This document shows, piece after piece, positions 1-10,309 of a DNA stretch of 64,000 bases (its first letter is position 1; the number at the start of each line of letters is the position of its first letter). The DNA comes from Cupriavidus sp. (GTDB taxonomy: Bacteria; Pseudomonadota; Gammaproteobacteria; Burkholderiales; Burkholderiaceae). The notes under the pieces are model-generated. The model was not told where the DNA came from, did not search any database, and was given only the letters and a program-made list of their open reading frames with translations. The stretch spans positions 55,460-119,459 of the forward strand of contig JAPSLP010000014.1 in the NCBI GenBank assembly GCA_031180665.1, given 5' to 3'. The position numbers and the translations under genes were made by a program.

Positions 1-438
1 CGCGCCGGGCTTGAGCGCCAGCCGCGCATAGTGCTCGACCATCGGCGGACGCTTGTCCTTGGGGGGATTGGCGTGCCGGATGTTGAGCACGCCGAAGCGT
101 GCCTCGCCGCGATAGCCGACGCGCAGCGGAATACCGGCCAGCCACGGGATCAGCGCGGACTTCAGCGAGTTGGGCAGCACGTAGGCGACGTCGTAGCCTT
201 CGTTCTTCAGCTGCTGGGCGAACATCAGCCGCGCCGACAGCTGCAGCTTGCCGTGCGCCAGGTCGCTGGGAAACACGCGCCCGATCTCCGGCATGCGCGC
301 CAGCACGGGCGCGACCCATTTGGGCGCGAGCGCATCGATGGCCAGACGCGGATGGCGTTGCTTGAGCAGCGCGAACAGCGGCTGCGCCATCAGGGCGTCG
401 CCGATCCAGTTGGGCGCGATGACGAGGGCTTTGTTCAT
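1..438 (-). CDS. waaF: Lipopolysaccharide heptosyltransferase II (partial, C-terminus beyond the window)
   Basis: This is the first 146 codons of a glycosyltransferase family 9 protein that adds the second heptose to the LPS inner core on the cytoplasmic face of the inner membrane. The start is ATG at 438, and the N-terminus carries the family signature ALVIAPNWIGDALMAQPLF, which binds the sugar nucleotide, followed by a segment resembling PNSLKSALIPWLAGIPLRVG. The gene runs off the left edge, so the catalytic C-terminal domain is not seen. It lies downstream of ilvE and the zinc-ribbon gene on the same strand, a common order in Burkholderiales. WaaC is the only close alternative. The APNWIGDA motif favours WaaF. 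Confidence 0.9.
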   Translation of the reverse strand, partial: MNKALVIAPNWIGDALMAQPLFALLKQRHPRLAIDALAPKWVAPVLARMPEIGRVFPSDLAHGKLQLSARLMFAQQLKNEGYDVAYVLPNSLKSALIPWLAGIPLRVGYRGEARFGVLNIRHANPPKDKRPPMVEHYARLALKPGA

Positions 439-622
439 AAGCAAGGCGCCGCCGTGCCGCCCCGCGGGTTGGCGAGGTGGCAAAGCGGCGAGAGCAAAAC
501 GGGACGTTCGGCGCCGCACGGCGAAGCGGCCCCCGACGATAACGCAGTCGAGGCCGACGCTGCTTGCGGCGCGGGCGCGGCCACGCCAGCGTGGCCGCCA
601 CCGGGAACGGACGAGCGGGCGA

Positions 623-817
623 TCAGTGGTGGCCCTTGAGCACGGTGCCCGGCTTGAGCTGGTAGACGGTGCCGCAGTACGGGCACTTGGCCTGGCCGGT
701 GTCCGCCACATCGAGGAACACGCGCGGATGGTAGTTCCAGGTCGGCGTATTGGGCGTGGGGCAGTGCAGCGGAAGGTCTTCGGCGCCGATTTCGACGACG
801 TTTGCGGTTTGCGTCAT
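623..817 (-). CDS. Small zinc-finger (CHCC-type) protein
   Basis: A 64-residue protein with a single Cys early on (LHCPTPNTP), a His (YHPRVFLDV) and a C-terminal pair in KCPYCGTVY. This is the CHCC zinc-ribbon pattern of the family related to the NDUFS6 subunit of complex I. In betaproteobacteria this small gene sits next to ilvE and waaF, as here. The start is ATG at 817, about 80 bases after the ilvE stop, so the two are probably co-transcribed. Its role in bacteria is not well established. Zinc binding is inferred from the Cys/His pattern. Confidence 0.85.
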   Translation of the reverse strand: MTQTANVVEIGAEDLPLHCPTPNTPTWNYHPRVFLDVADTGQAKCPYCGTVYQLKPGTVLKGHH

Positions 818-901
818 GGTGTTGCGGGGGTCAGTCTTGTCAGAGGAGGTTGCTGTGCTGCGCAGGCAGGCCCGGCGCCAGGGGCGGCCGGGCCGCCGGC
901 A

Positions 902-1822
902 TCAGACCAGGGTCAGCCAGTGCTGGTATTTCTCGTTGGTGCCGCCGACGGCGGCGAAGAAGGCGTCCTGGATCTGCTTGGTGATCGGGCCGCGGCGGCC
1001 TTCGCCGATGACGCGGTCGTCGAGCTCGCGGATCGGCGTGACTTCGGCCGCGGTGCCGGTGAAGAAGGCCTCGTCGGCGCAATACATCTCGTCGCGGGTG
1101 ATGCGCTTCTCGCGCACTTCGATGCCCAGGTCGCGCGCGATCGTCAGCGTCGCGTCGCGGGTGATGCCGTCCAGGCAGGAGGCGAGGTCCGGGGTGTAGA
1201 TCACGCCGTTGCGCACGATGAAGACGTTCTCGCCGGAGCCTTCGCTGACATAGCCGTCGGTGTCGAGCAGCAGCGCCTCGTCGTAGCCCAGGCTGGTCGC
1301 CTCCTGGTTGGCCAGGATCGAGTTGATGTAGTAGCCGCTGGCCTTGGCGCGCACCAGCGACACGTTGACGTGATGGCGGGTGAAGGACGAGGTCTTGACG
1401 CGGATGCCGCGCTCCATGCCTTCCTCGCCCAGATAGGCGCCCCACGGCCAGGCGGCGATCGCGACGTGGATGGTGTTGCCGCGCGCGGAGACGCCGAGCT
1501 TTTCCGAGCCGATCCAGACCAGCGGGCGGATATAGCAGGACTCGAGCTGGTTGGCCTTGACCACCTCGCGCTGCGCCGCCTCCAGGGTCGCCTGGTCGAA
1601 CGGGATCTCCATCTGGAAGATCTTGGCGGAGTTGAACAGGCGGCGGGTGTGCTCCTTGAGCCGGAAGATCGCGGTGCCGGCCGGCGTCTTGTAGGCGCGC
1701 ACGCCCTCGAAGACGCCCATGCCGTAGTGCAGGGTATGGGTCAGCACGTGGATCTTGGCGTCGCGCCAATCGATCAACTTGCCATCCATCCAGATTTTTC
1801 CATCACGATCGGCCATCGACAT
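902..1822 (-). CDS. ilvE: Branched-chain amino acid aminotransferase
   Basis: A 306-residue class IV PLP-dependent aminotransferase that transfers the amino group between glutamate and the oxo-acids of leucine, isoleucine and valine in the cytoplasm. Features seen are WMDGKLIDWRDAKIHVLTHTL near the start, HYGMGVFEGVRAY, YIRPLVWIGSEKLGV, the lysine-containing VRAKASGYYINSILANQEA region, and GSGENVFIVRNG. The reading frame extends upstream, but ATG at 1822 (MSMADRDGKIW) fits the family length and the conserved N-terminus. It heads a minus-strand group with the zinc-ribbon gene and waaF. The azlCD exporter genes for branched-chain amino acids lie nearby on the other strand. Confidence 0.96.
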   Translation of the reverse strand: MSMADRDGKIWMDGKLIDWRDAKIHVLTHTLHYGMGVFEGVRAYKTPAGTAIFRLKEHTRRLFNSAKIFQMEIPFDQATLEAAQREVVKANQLESCYIRPLVWIGSEKLGVSARGNTIHVAIAAWPWGAYLGEEGMERGIRVKTSSFTRHHVNVSLVRAKASGYYINSILANQEATSLGYDEALLLDTDGYVSEGSGENVFIVRNGVIYTPDLASCLDGITRDATLTIARDLGIEVREKRITRDEMYCADEAFFTGTAAEVTPIRELDDRVIGEGRRGPITKQIQDAFFAAVGGTNEKYQHWLTLV

Positions 1823-2142
1823 GCTCGTCTCCCGCAAAACGTCAAAAAGGTGCAAAGGCGACATTGTAAGCCCCGGCACCCCCCGTGCCAACGCGGCGAG
1901 GTGGCGGTAAAGGGCCGCCAGAGCGGGGGTCGGGGGCGTTCCACCCGGAGGACGAGCGCCGCTTATATCGGCACGGCATACGCTCAAGCGAACTCAATCG
2001 TTTGGAAAGTGGCGATTCATTGGTATCGTACTTGCTTTGGAATCCGGACCCCGCAGCACATGCCAGGCAGCGGGCCGCGCCGGCCGAGCCGTTTTCCGCC
2101 CGGTTTTTATCTTTCGATCGCTGGTATTTCCATTCCGCCGCC
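1823..2142. other. Intergenic region between divergent ilvE and Bug receptor genes
   Basis: There is no convincing gene here. Long open frames that cross it are read-through of GC-rich sequence and lack a family signature. It should hold the promoters of both flanking genes. The only AT-richer stretch, around 1990-2040, contains a possible sigma-70 promoter reading towards the Bug gene. Confidence 0.6.
2002..2029 (+). promoter_or_regulatory. Candidate sigma-70 promoter of the Bug receptor gene
   Basis: TTGGAA at 2002-2007 and TATCGT at 2024-2029 are separated by 16 bases, upstream of the start at 2143. The -35 box matches 4 of 6 consensus bases and so does the -10 box. The leader would be about 110 bases long. 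This was recognised by eye only. Confidence 0.3.
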
Positions 2143-3162
2143 ATGACCCGCACTTCGACCCGCCGCCTCGTGACCCGTCTTGCCGCCACCCTGGCCAGCC
2201 TGGGCAGCCTCGCCTGCCTGTCGTTGGCCCCGTCCGCGCACGCCCAGGGCCCGGCCAACTGGCCCGACAACAAGCCGATCACGATCCTGATGGGCTTTAC
2301 CGCCGGCTCGGGCGTCGACATGGTCGGCCGCACGCTGCAGGACTCGCTGCAGAAGTCGCTCAAGACCACGATCCTGTACGACTACCGGCCGGGCGCCGGC
2401 GGCAACGTCGCCTCCGAAGTGGTCGCCCACGCCAGGCCCGACGGCTATACGCTGCTGCTGGGCACCGCGGCGACCCATGGCATCAACCCGGCGCTGTACA
2501 AGAACCTGCCGTTCGACGCCGAGGCCGATTTCACGCCGATCGCCCCGCTGGTCGAGGTTTCCAACGTGCTGACCGTCAATCCGGCGGTGATCGACGTCAA
2601 GTCGGTCAAGGAATTCATCGAGAAGGTCAAGGCCAATCCGGGCAAGTACAACTACGCGTCCACCGGCAACGGCACCGGCACCCATCTGGCCTTCGCCGAA
2701 TTCAACGCCCGCGCCGGACTGGACATGGTCCACGTGCCGTACAAGGGCGGTCCGGACGCGCTGCAGGCCGTGCTCAAGGGCGAGGTCTGCTGCATCTTCA
2801 ACCAGGTGCAGAGCGTGCTGCCGCAGTACCGCGCCGGCAAGGTCCGGCTGCTCGGCGTGACCACCGCCAAGCGCGTGCCCGTGATCCCCGATGTGCCGAC
2901 CATCGCCGAGAGCGGCGTGCCCAATTACAACAGCACGATCTGGTTCGGCTTCTTCGGCCCCAAGGGCCTGGACCCGCAGATCGCCCGCAAGGTCAACGAG
3001 GCCGTGCGCGTCGCGCTGGAAAACCCGGCGGTGCGCCAGAAGCTGGTCGAGGCCGGCAATACGCCGCGCGTCGAAACCGTCGACCAGTTCCGGGCCACGG
3101 TGAAGGCCGACCGCCAGAAATGGGCGAACGTCGTCAAGACGGTGGGGGCGTCGATCGACTGA
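2143..3162 (+). CDS. Tripartite tricarboxylate transporter receptor (Bug/TctC family)
   Basis: A 339-residue periplasmic solute-binding protein. A signal peptide ends near residue 34 (APSAHA, then Gln). It is followed by the family pattern NKPITILMGFTAGSGVDMVGR, a glycine-rich stretch (YRPGAGGNVASEVV), DGYTLLLGTAATHGINPALY, YASTGNGTGTHLA and VPYKGGPDALQAVL. Bug proteins bind small carboxylates or amides, and most are orphans without adjacent membrane subunits. No TctA or TctB gene is present here, so partner and ligand are unknown. ATG at 2143 gives a proper signal peptide, whereas the longer upstream frame does not. A second, unrelated-in-position family member lies at 46123-47094. Confidence 0.93.
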   Translation: MTRTSTRRLVTRLAATLASLGSLACLSLAPSAHAQGPANWPDNKPITILMGFTAGSGVDMVGRTLQDSLQKSLKTTILYDYRPGAGGNVASEVVAHARPDGYTLLLGTAATHGINPALYKNLPFDAEADFTPIAPLVEVSNVLTVNPAVIDVKSVKEFIEKVKANPGKYNYASTGNGTGTHLAFAEFNARAGLDMVHVPYKGGPDALQAVLKGEVCCIFNQVQSVLPQYRAGKVRLLGVTTAKRVPVIPDVPTIAESGVPNYNSTIWFGFFGPKGLDPQIARKVNEAVRVALENPAVRQKLVEAGNTPRVETVDQFRATVKADRQKWANVVKTVGASID

Positions 3163-3229
3163 GATCAAGCGGGGCGGGATCGTCGAACTCGTCGAAGTGG
3201 CTGCCCGCCCGCATCATTTAAGCGCCCAC

Positions 3230-3257
3230 TTACCCAATCCCCGCCAGGCCCTATAAT
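3230..3257 (+). promoter_or_regulatory. Candidate sigma-70 promoter of azlCD
   Basis: A perfect TATAAT lies at 3252-3257 in an otherwise GC-rich stretch, with TTACCC at 3230-3235 and a spacing of 16. The -35 box is weak. The leader to the start at 3361 would be about 95 bases. Confidence 0.5.
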
Positions 3258-3360
3258 GGCGCCTTACCCGCCGCGTCCGCGGCGGGGTGTCCGGCGATGC
3301 CGGCGCGGCGCGGTGGATCGCCGTCGCGCGGTCGGCCGGAACCCTCACCGCGTCCGCTCC

Positions 3361-4260
3361 ATGACTTCCCCTCGGCCCCCGGCCTGGTTGCGCCTTTGGC
3401 ATCGTGCCACGCAAGGCGTCCTGCACCATTTCTGGACCCGCTTCCCGCTCGCCGAGCGCACCGGCTTCCTGGCCGGCGCCCGCCGTTTCGCGCCGTCGCT
3501 GCCGGCCACGTTCTCGTGGGGGCTGGTGACGGGGGTCGCCATGAGCAAGTCCGTGATGACGGTGCCGGAGGCGGTCGGCATGAGCCTGCTGGTCTATGCC
3601 GGCTCGGCCCAGTTGGCGGTGCTGCCGCTGTTCGCGGCCGGCATGCCGCTGTGGACGATCTGGCTGACCGCCGCCGTGGTCAATCTGCGCTTCGTGATCT
3701 TCAGCGCCGCGCTGCAGCCGCATTTCAGCTATCTGCCGCTGTGGCGGCGGACGCTGCTGGGGTCGTTCAACGGCGACCTGCATTTCGTCTTCTTCATGCA
3801 GCGCTACCAGGCGCCGGGCTACGAGTCCGGCAAGGAAGGCTATTTCTGGGGCATGGCGCTGACCAACTTCGTGATGTGGCAGGTCTCGTCGCTGGCGGGC
3901 ATCCTGCTGGCCAGCCTGTTCCCGGACAGCTGGGGACTGGCGCTGGCCGGCACGCTGGCGCTGATCCCCGTGATGGTGTCGACCATCAATTCCCGCTCGA
4001 CGCTGATGGCGGTGGCGGTGTCGGCGGTGCTGGCGCTGTTCTTCTTCGACCTGCCTTATCGGCTCGGACTGGTGGTGGCGGTGGTGGGGGCGATCGCGGC
4101 CGGCATGGCCAGCGACCAGTTGGCGGCCCGTGCCACGCTGCGCGGCATCGAAAGCAACCGGCGGCGCGACGAGGCAGCCGGCACGGGCAACAGGAACGCC
4201 GGCAACGACGCCGGCACGCGGGCGAGCCATGCCGCGTCGTCGGCGGAGGACCGGGCATGA
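3361..4260 (+). CDS. azlC: Branched-chain amino acid exporter, large subunit (AzlC family)
   Basis: A 299-residue multi-spanning inner-membrane protein. The family core begins at FLAGARRFAPSLPATFSWGLVTGVAMS and continues through the hydrophobic helices LLVYAGSAQLAVLPLFAAGMP, IWLTAAVVNLRFVIFSAAL and later segments. AzlC works with the small subunit AzlD to export branched-chain amino acids. The N-terminal 30 residues are polar and the C-terminus is a charged Arg/Asn/Ala tail. The start ATG at 3361 was chosen because the upstream part of the frame overlaps a likely promoter and has no family similarity. The stop overlaps the azlD start (ATGA), implying translational coupling. Confidence 0.92.
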   Translation: MTSPRPPAWLRLWHRATQGVLHHFWTRFPLAERTGFLAGARRFAPSLPATFSWGLVTGVAMSKSVMTVPEAVGMSLLVYAGSAQLAVLPLFAAGMPLWTIWLTAAVVNLRFVIFSAALQPHFSYLPLWRRTLLGSFNGDLHFVFFMQRYQAPGYESGKEGYFWGMALTNFVMWQVSSLAGILLASLFPDSWGLALAGTLALIPVMVSTINSRSTLMAVAVSAVLALFFFDLPYRLGLVVAVVGAIAAGMASDQLAARATLRGIESNRRRDEAAGTGNRNAGNDAGTRASHAASSAEDRA

Positions 4261-4580
4261 GCCATTGGCAGATCTGGATCGCGCTGATCGGCATGGCGGT
4301 GGTGACCATCGTCACGCGCGCCCTGTTCCTGATGGCGGGCGAGCACGTCAGCCTGCCCGACCGCCTGCAGCGGGCGTTGCGCTACGCGCCCGCCGCGGCG
4401 CTGGCGGCCATCATCCTGCCCGACCTGATGACCTGGCAGGGCCATTTCACCGTCGGGCTGGAAAACTACAAGCTGATCGCCGGCATCGCCGCGGCACTCT
4501 TCTATCTGCTTACCCGCAAGATGCTCGGCATGATTGCGGTCGGCATGGCCGTCTATACCGCGCTGCGTCTGCTGGCCTAG
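4257..4580 (+). CDS. azlD: Branched-chain amino acid exporter, small subunit (AzlD family)
   Basis: A 107-residue hydrophobic protein with about four membrane segments. The family pattern VTIVTRALFLMAGEHVSLPDRL is followed by ALRYAPAAALAAIILPDLM, which fits the AzlD (PF05437) proteins that pair with AzlC. It begins at ATG 4257, overlapping the azlC stop by four bases. Its own stop codon overlaps the stop of the convergent LuxR-type gene: the CTAG at 4577-4580 serves both strands. Confidence 0.92.
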   Translation: MSHWQIWIALIGMAVVTIVTRALFLMAGEHVSLPDRLQRALRYAPAAALAAIILPDLMTWQGHFTVGLENYKLIAGIAAALFYLLTRKMLGMIAVGMAVYTALRLLA

Positions 4581-5731
4581 GCCTCGGGCGGCGCCATTGG
4601 CACGGCCGGGGGCGCCTTGAGCGTCGCGCTCAGTTGGGTCAGCAGGTGCGACAGCTGCGCCTGGCTGTTGGTGCCGGTCTTGATGAACACCGATTTGAGC
4701 TGGGTCCGGCTGGTCTCGCGGCCGATCTGCAGCTGCTCGCATGCCTCGGGCAGCCCGATGCCGGTGGTCAGCAGCGTCGCCAGCCGCATTTCGGCCGGCG
4801 TCAGTCCGTAGAGATCGCGCAGTACCTGCGGCAGCAGGGGCGAGCTGCTTCGGGCATCGTGGATCGCGACCAGCGCCGCCGGCTGCTGCCAGGCCAGGCC
4901 CATGGTGTGCGACGGCGGCAGCGGCAGCACGACGATCCGGGCGCGGGCGCCCTGGCGCGATTGGGCGGTCGCCGCCTGGGCCGGCACCGGTGCATTGGCA
5001 TCGCAGGCGGCACGGACCATCGCCGCGAACGGGCGCGACAGCGTCCATTCATCGCCGGCGCCCGTACGCGGGGCCGCCGGGTTTGGCGCCAGCCGGCGCA
5101 CCCAGGCCTCGCCCTCGTTGTTGTGCAGCAGCACGCGGGCGTCGGCCGTGAAGACGATCACGCCGAACGCCAGCTGATCGAGCAGCTGCATCGACAGGCG
5201 CTGCAGCGTGGTCAGCGCGCTGGTGCGTTCGCGCAGCGCCATCGCCTGGCGGATGTGCGGAATCGCCCAGTCCAGGGCGCGCGCGTCCTCGGGCGCAAAC
5301 AGTGGCCCATCGAGCGGCCGCTGCAGCGAGAAGTAGACCTCGTAATAAGGCTGGCGATCGACCAGGCAGGCCATCACCGAGCCCAGCCCGTGGCGATGCA
5401 GGAATTCCCCGTAGAACGGGTGCCGCGCCAGGTTGCCGACACCGAGTTCGCGCGCGTCGATGTACCAGCCGCCAAGCGGCATCCGCGGCGTGAACGCGCG
5501 TCCCGGATCCAGCGCCTGATAGGTCTGCTGGTAGGCCTGGGCCAGTCCTTCGACCGGATTGACCAGCTCGATCACCGACATGCGGTCGGTGCGCTTGTCC
5601 AGCACCACCATGCTCATCTGCGTGCTGCCGCTCGCGCGGCGCAGATTCTGCAGGCTGCGCTGCCATGCCTGCGGGTCCACGATGCCCTCGTAGAGCCCGC
5701 GGATGGTGTCGTGGATGTCGCTATCGTTCAT
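4577..5731 (-). CDS. LuxR-family transcriptional regulator
   Basis: A 384-residue protein with a LuxR-type helix-turn-helix at its C-terminus (LTPAEMRLATLLTTG, then EACEQLQIGRETSRTQLKSVF and KTGTNSQAQL). The preceding 300 residues have PAS-like features, for example LDQLAFGVIVFTADARVLLHNNEG, but no response-regulator receiver domain. Its signal is unknown. ATG at 5731 gives MNDSDIHDTIRGLYEGI, a typical beginning for this kind of regulator. It is convergent with azlCD and divergent from pgk, so the target could be either or neither. The stop shares bases with the azlD stop. Confidence 0.88.
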   Translation of the reverse strand: MNDSDIHDTIRGLYEGIVDPQAWQRSLQNLRRASGSTQMSMVVLDKRTDRMSVIELVNPVEGLAQAYQQTYQALDPGRAFTPRMPLGGWYIDARELGVGNLARHPFYGEFLHRHGLGSVMACLVDRQPYYEVYFSLQRPLDGPLFAPEDARALDWAIPHIRQAMALRERTSALTTLQRLSMQLLDQLAFGVIVFTADARVLLHNNEGEAWVRRLAPNPAAPRTGAGDEWTLSRPFAAMVRAACDANAPVPAQAATAQSRQGARARIVVLPLPPSHTMGLAWQQPAALVAIHDARSSSPLLPQVLRDLYGLTPAEMRLATLLTTGIGLPEACEQLQIGRETSRTQLKSVFIKTGTNSQAQLSHLLTQLSATLKAPPAVPMAPPEA

Positions 5732-6134
5732 TGCCGCCTCCGCATCGCCCCGGTGGCGCGGCAGGCGGCGGGCGGCACGTGCAAAGACTGGCGCCGCCCA
5801 TGGTTGGCGCCATGGACTTCCCGTTGGTTCATCGACTACCCCTGGTTCCGACGACAAAGCAATTCGCCGCCGGGCTCTTGCGGCGGCCCGGTCGGCTTCG
5901 ATTCTTGTTGTTTCTTCTTGATTGGGATGCGACGGCTTCTCGAGGGCAGCGCCGCGGGGGCGGCTGCGGTGGCCGAGGAGCTATGTTACGGCTTTGCCGC
6001 GGGGTCGTCAGCACGATGTGATGAAGGTTCCACTCGTCTTTGTGCGTGCGGCGTCGCAACCCCGTTGCAATTGCGCAAAAGGGGGGCCCCGTTCAGGTAA
6101 AATGCCGGTTTTTCCGATCTTTCCCGCAAGAGCC
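5732..6134. other. Intergenic region between the LuxR gene and pgk
   Basis: A 403-base region with no supported gene. It must contain the start regions of the divergent LuxR-type gene and pgk. On the plus strand a TAAAAT box at 6098-6103 sits 31 bases before the pgk start and could be a -10 element, but no good -35 box lies at the right distance. A palindromic TTGGCGCCAT-like segment occurs near 5803-5812. Nothing else stands out. Confidence 0.5.
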
Positions 6135-7331
<1,197 letters not shown>

Positions 7332-7421
7332 CCGCCCGACCCGCCCGCCGTTCGCCGGTTGCCGGCCGCCGCAGCGGCGCCGGCCGGCAACGGCGCGACA
7401 CGCCAAGGACAAGGAAACCAG

Positions 7422-8858
7422 ATGACCCGTTCGACCAAGATCGTCGCCACCATCGGCCCCGCTTCCAGCACGTTAGAGATGCTGACCCGCATGATTGCGG
7501 CCGGGGTCGACGTGGTGCGGCTCAATTTCTCGCATGGCGTGACCGAAGACCACCTCGAGCGCGCGCGCCTGGTGCGCGAGGCGGCCCAGGCCTGCGGCCG
7601 CGAGGTGGCGATCATGGCCGACCTGCAGGGGCCGAAGATCCGCGTCGGCAAGTTCGAGCACGGCAAGATCACGCTGAAGGCGGGCGACCCCTTCGTGCTG
7701 GACGCAGCCTGCAAGCTCGGCAACCAGGAGCGCGCCGGCCTGGACTACCAGGACCTGCCGCGCGATGTCGGGCCGGGAGACCTGCTGCTGCTCAACGACG
7801 GGCTGATCGTGCTGGTGGTCGACCGCGTCATCGGCAGCGAGATCTTCACCACCGTCAAGGTCGGCGGCGAGCTGTCCAACAACAAGGGCATCAACCGCCA
7901 GGGCGGCGGCCTGTCGGCGCCGGCGCTGACGGCCAAGGACATGGAAGACATCAAGACCGCGATGGCGCTGGGCGCCGACTATATCGCGGTCAGCTTTCCG
8001 AAGAACGCCACCGACATGGAGATGGCGCGCCAGCTTGCCGCGGTGGCGGGCCAGCAGTTCGGCCACAAGGCGCGGATGATCGCCAAGATCGAGCGCGCCG
8101 AGGCGATCCGGCCGGGCGTGCTCGAGGAAATCCTCGCGGCCTCGGACGGCATCATGGTGGCGCGCGGCGACCTGGCCGTGGAAGTGGGCAACGCCGCGGT
8201 GCCGGCGCTGCAGAAACGGATGATCCGGCTCGCGCGCGAGGCCAACAAGCTGACCATCACCGCCACGCAGATGATGGAAAGCATGATCGTCAACCCGGTG
8301 CCGACCCGCGCCGAGGTGTCGGACGTCGCCAACGCCGTGCTCGACGGCACCGACGCCGTGATGCTGTCGGCCGAGACCGCCGCCGGCCGCTATCCGGTCG
8401 AGACCGTCGAGGCGATGGCCGCGGTCTGCGTCGAGGCGGAGAAGTCCGAGGTGGTCCAGCTCGACACCGACTTCCTGAACCAGACCTTCACCCGCATCGA
8501 CCAGTCGATCGCGATGGGCGCGCTGTTCACCGCCTATCATCTGCAAGTGAAGGCCATTGCCGCGCTGACCGACTCGGGCGCGACCGCCCTGTGGATGAGC
8601 CGTCACCGCATTCATGTGCCGATCTACGCGATGACGCCGAACCTGGCCTCGCAGCGCAAGATGCAGCTGTACCGCAACGTGGTGCCGCTTCCGCTGGAAT
8701 CGAGCACCGACCGCGATACGGCGCTGGAACAGGCCGAGGAGCTGCTGCTGGCCAAGGGCGTGGTGCAGCGCGGCGATTTCATCGTGCTGACCGTTGGCGA
8801 GCCGATGGGGCAGCCGGGTGGCACCAATACGCTGAAGATCGTCCGGGTCGGCCTGTGA
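7422..8858 (+). CDS. pyk: Pyruvate kinase
   Basis: A 478-residue enzyme that converts phosphoenolpyruvate and ADP to pyruvate and ATP. Signatures are KIVATIGPASS at the N-terminus, VVRLNFSHG, MADLQGPKIRVGKF, the catalytic-lysine region MIAKIERAEAI, the metal-binding IMVARGDLAVEVG, and TATQMMESMI. The C-terminal allosteric domain is present (ALTDSGATALWMSRHR). The start is ATG at 7422, 90 bases after pgk, preceded by AAGGAAA. It is probably co-transcribed with pgk. Confidence 0.98.
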   Translation: MTRSTKIVATIGPASSTLEMLTRMIAAGVDVVRLNFSHGVTEDHLERARLVREAAQACGREVAIMADLQGPKIRVGKFEHGKITLKAGDPFVLDAACKLGNQERAGLDYQDLPRDVGPGDLLLLNDGLIVLVVDRVIGSEIFTTVKVGGELSNNKGINRQGGGLSAPALTAKDMEDIKTAMALGADYIAVSFPKNATDMEMARQLAAVAGQQFGHKARMIAKIERAEAIRPGVLEEILAASDGIMVARGDLAVEVGNAAVPALQKRMIRLAREANKLTITATQMMESMIVNPVPTRAEVSDVANAVLDGTDAVMLSAETAAGRYPVETVEAMAAVCVEAEKSEVVQLDTDFLNQTFTRIDQSIAMGALFTAYHLQVKAIAALTDSGATALWMSRHRIHVPIYAMTPNLASQRKMQLYRNVVPLPLESSTDRDTALEQAEELLLAKGVVQRGDFIVLTVGEPMGQPGGTNTLKIVRVGL

Positions 8859-9070
8859 CGGGGACCTGATGCCCACCACGACGCTGACCATGAAGCGGGA
8901 GGCGATGCCGATGACGCGAACCATGATGGCGACCACGGTGCGCTGGAGAACACAGCCCGGTGCCACGCCCCGCGGAAACTTGCCACGATAGCGGCGGACC
9001 GTGGCGACAGCCCGGCAGCCCGAAGAACATCCCAATACCGAGAACCCCATTCTTTTCTTAGGAGTCTGAC

Positions 9071-10135
9071 ATGCCACTCGTTTCGATGCGCCAGTTGCTC
9101 GACCACGCCGCCGAGAACGGCTACGGTCTGCCGGCATTCAACGTCAACAACCTGGAGCAGGTCCAGGCCATCATGCAGGCGGCCGACGAAGTGAATGCGC
9201 CGGTGATCATGCAGGCTTCCGCCGGCGCCCGCAAATACGCAGGCGAACACTTCCTGCGCCACCTGATCGAGGCCGCGGTCGAGGCCTATCCGCACATCCC
9301 GGTCGTGATGCACCAGGACCACGGCCAGTCGCCGGCGATCTGCCAGGGCGCGATCGACCTGGGCTTCTCGTCGGTGATGATGGACGGCTCGCTGCGCGAA
9401 GACGGCAAGACGCCGGCCGAGTACGAGTACAACGTCGAGGTGACCCGCAAGGTCGTCGAGATGGCCCACGCCGTCGGCGTGACCGTCGAGGGCGAACTGG
9501 GCTGCCTGGGCTCGCTGGAAACCGGTGAAGCCGGCGAGGAAGACGGCATCGGCGCCGAAGGCAAGCTCGACCATTCGATGCTGCTGACCGACCCCGAGCA
9601 GGCCGCCGACTTCGTCAAGGCGACCCAGCTGGACGCGCTGGCGATTGCCATCGGCACCTCGCACGGCGCGTACAAGTTCACCCGCAAGCCGACCGGTGAC
9701 ATCCTGGCGATCAGCCGCATCAAGGAAATCCACGCCCGCATCCCGAACACCCACCTGGTGATGCATGGCTCGTCGTCGGTGCCGCAGGAACTGCTGGAGG
9801 AAATCCGCAAGTTCGGCGGCGACATGAAGGAAACCTACGGCGTGCCGGTCGAGGAAATCCAGGAAGCCATCAAGTACGGCGTGCGCAAGATCAATATCGA
9901 CACCGATATCCGCCTGGCCATGACCGGCGCGATCCGCCGCTTCTTCGTCGAGAACCCGAGCAAGTTCGACCCGCGCGAATACCTGAAGCCGGCCCGCGAG
10001 GCCGCCAAGCAGGTGTGCAAGGCGCGCTATGTCGCGTTCGGCTGCGAAGGCCAGGCCGGCAAGATCAAGCCGATCGCGCTGTCGGCGATCGCCGAGCAGT
10101 ACAAGTCGGGCAAGCTGTCGCAGGTGGTGCAGTAA
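9071..10135 (+). CDS. fba: Fructose-bisphosphate aldolase, class II
   Basis: A 354-residue zinc-dependent aldolase of the Calvin-cycle subtype common in Burkholderiales, cleaving fructose 1,6-bisphosphate to triose phosphates. The zinc ligands lie in [26 protein letters not shown] and HLVMHGSSS, and GTSHGAYKF is the phosphate-binding segment. AGGAG six bases before ATG 9071 is a strong ribosome binding site. The gap of about 210 bases to pyk suggests its own promoter as well. A terminator-like hairpin follows at 10244. Confidence 0.97.
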   Translation: MPLVSMRQLLDHAAENGYGLPAFNVNNLEQVQAIMQAADEVNAPVIMQASAGARKYAGEHFLRHLIEAAVEAYPHIPVVMHQDHGQSPAICQGAIDLGFSSVMMDGSLREDGKTPAEYEYNVEVTRKVVEMAHAVGVTVEGELGCLGSLETGEAGEEDGIGAEGKLDHSMLLTDPEQAADFVKATQLDALAIAIGTSHGAYKFTRKPTGDILAISRIKEIHARIPNTHLVMHGSSSVPQELLEEIRKFGGDMKETYGVPVEEIQEAIKYGVRKINIDTDIRLAMTGAIRRFFVENPSKFDPREYLKPAREAAKQVCKARYVAFGCEGQAGKIKPIALSAIAEQYKSGKLSQVVQ

Positions 10136-10243
10136 GCCGTGCATTGAGCCGTGTATTCGGCCGTCGCGGCCCGGCCTTCGGCGCATGGCGTCTGAGGGCC
10201 GGGCCATGGCTGGCGCCATGGCATGGCCAATGAATCGACCGAT

Positions 10244-10279
10244 GGGGCTTCGCGACTGCACGAAGCCCCTCATTGTTTC
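10244..10279 (+). terminator. Probable Rho-independent terminator after fba
   Basis: A perfect nine-base stem, GGGGCTTCG at 10244-10252 and CGAAGCCCC at 10261-10269, with an eight-base loop. It is followed by a T-rich but interrupted stretch (TCATTGTTTCT). It separates fba from purC. Confidence 0.65.
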
Positions 10280-10309
10280 TCCCTCTCTCCGGCTCGCCGA
10301 CCTATTTCT

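Noticed and set aside
248..2146. A 632-residue plus-strand frame opposite waaF and ilvE
   Set aside because: It is antisense to conserved genes and no domain is recognisable.
6065..6103. A complete sigma-70 promoter for pgk with TTGCAA or TTGCGC as -35
   Set aside because: The spacings to TAAAAT are 27 and 21 bases, outside the working range. Only the -10-like box was kept as a remark.
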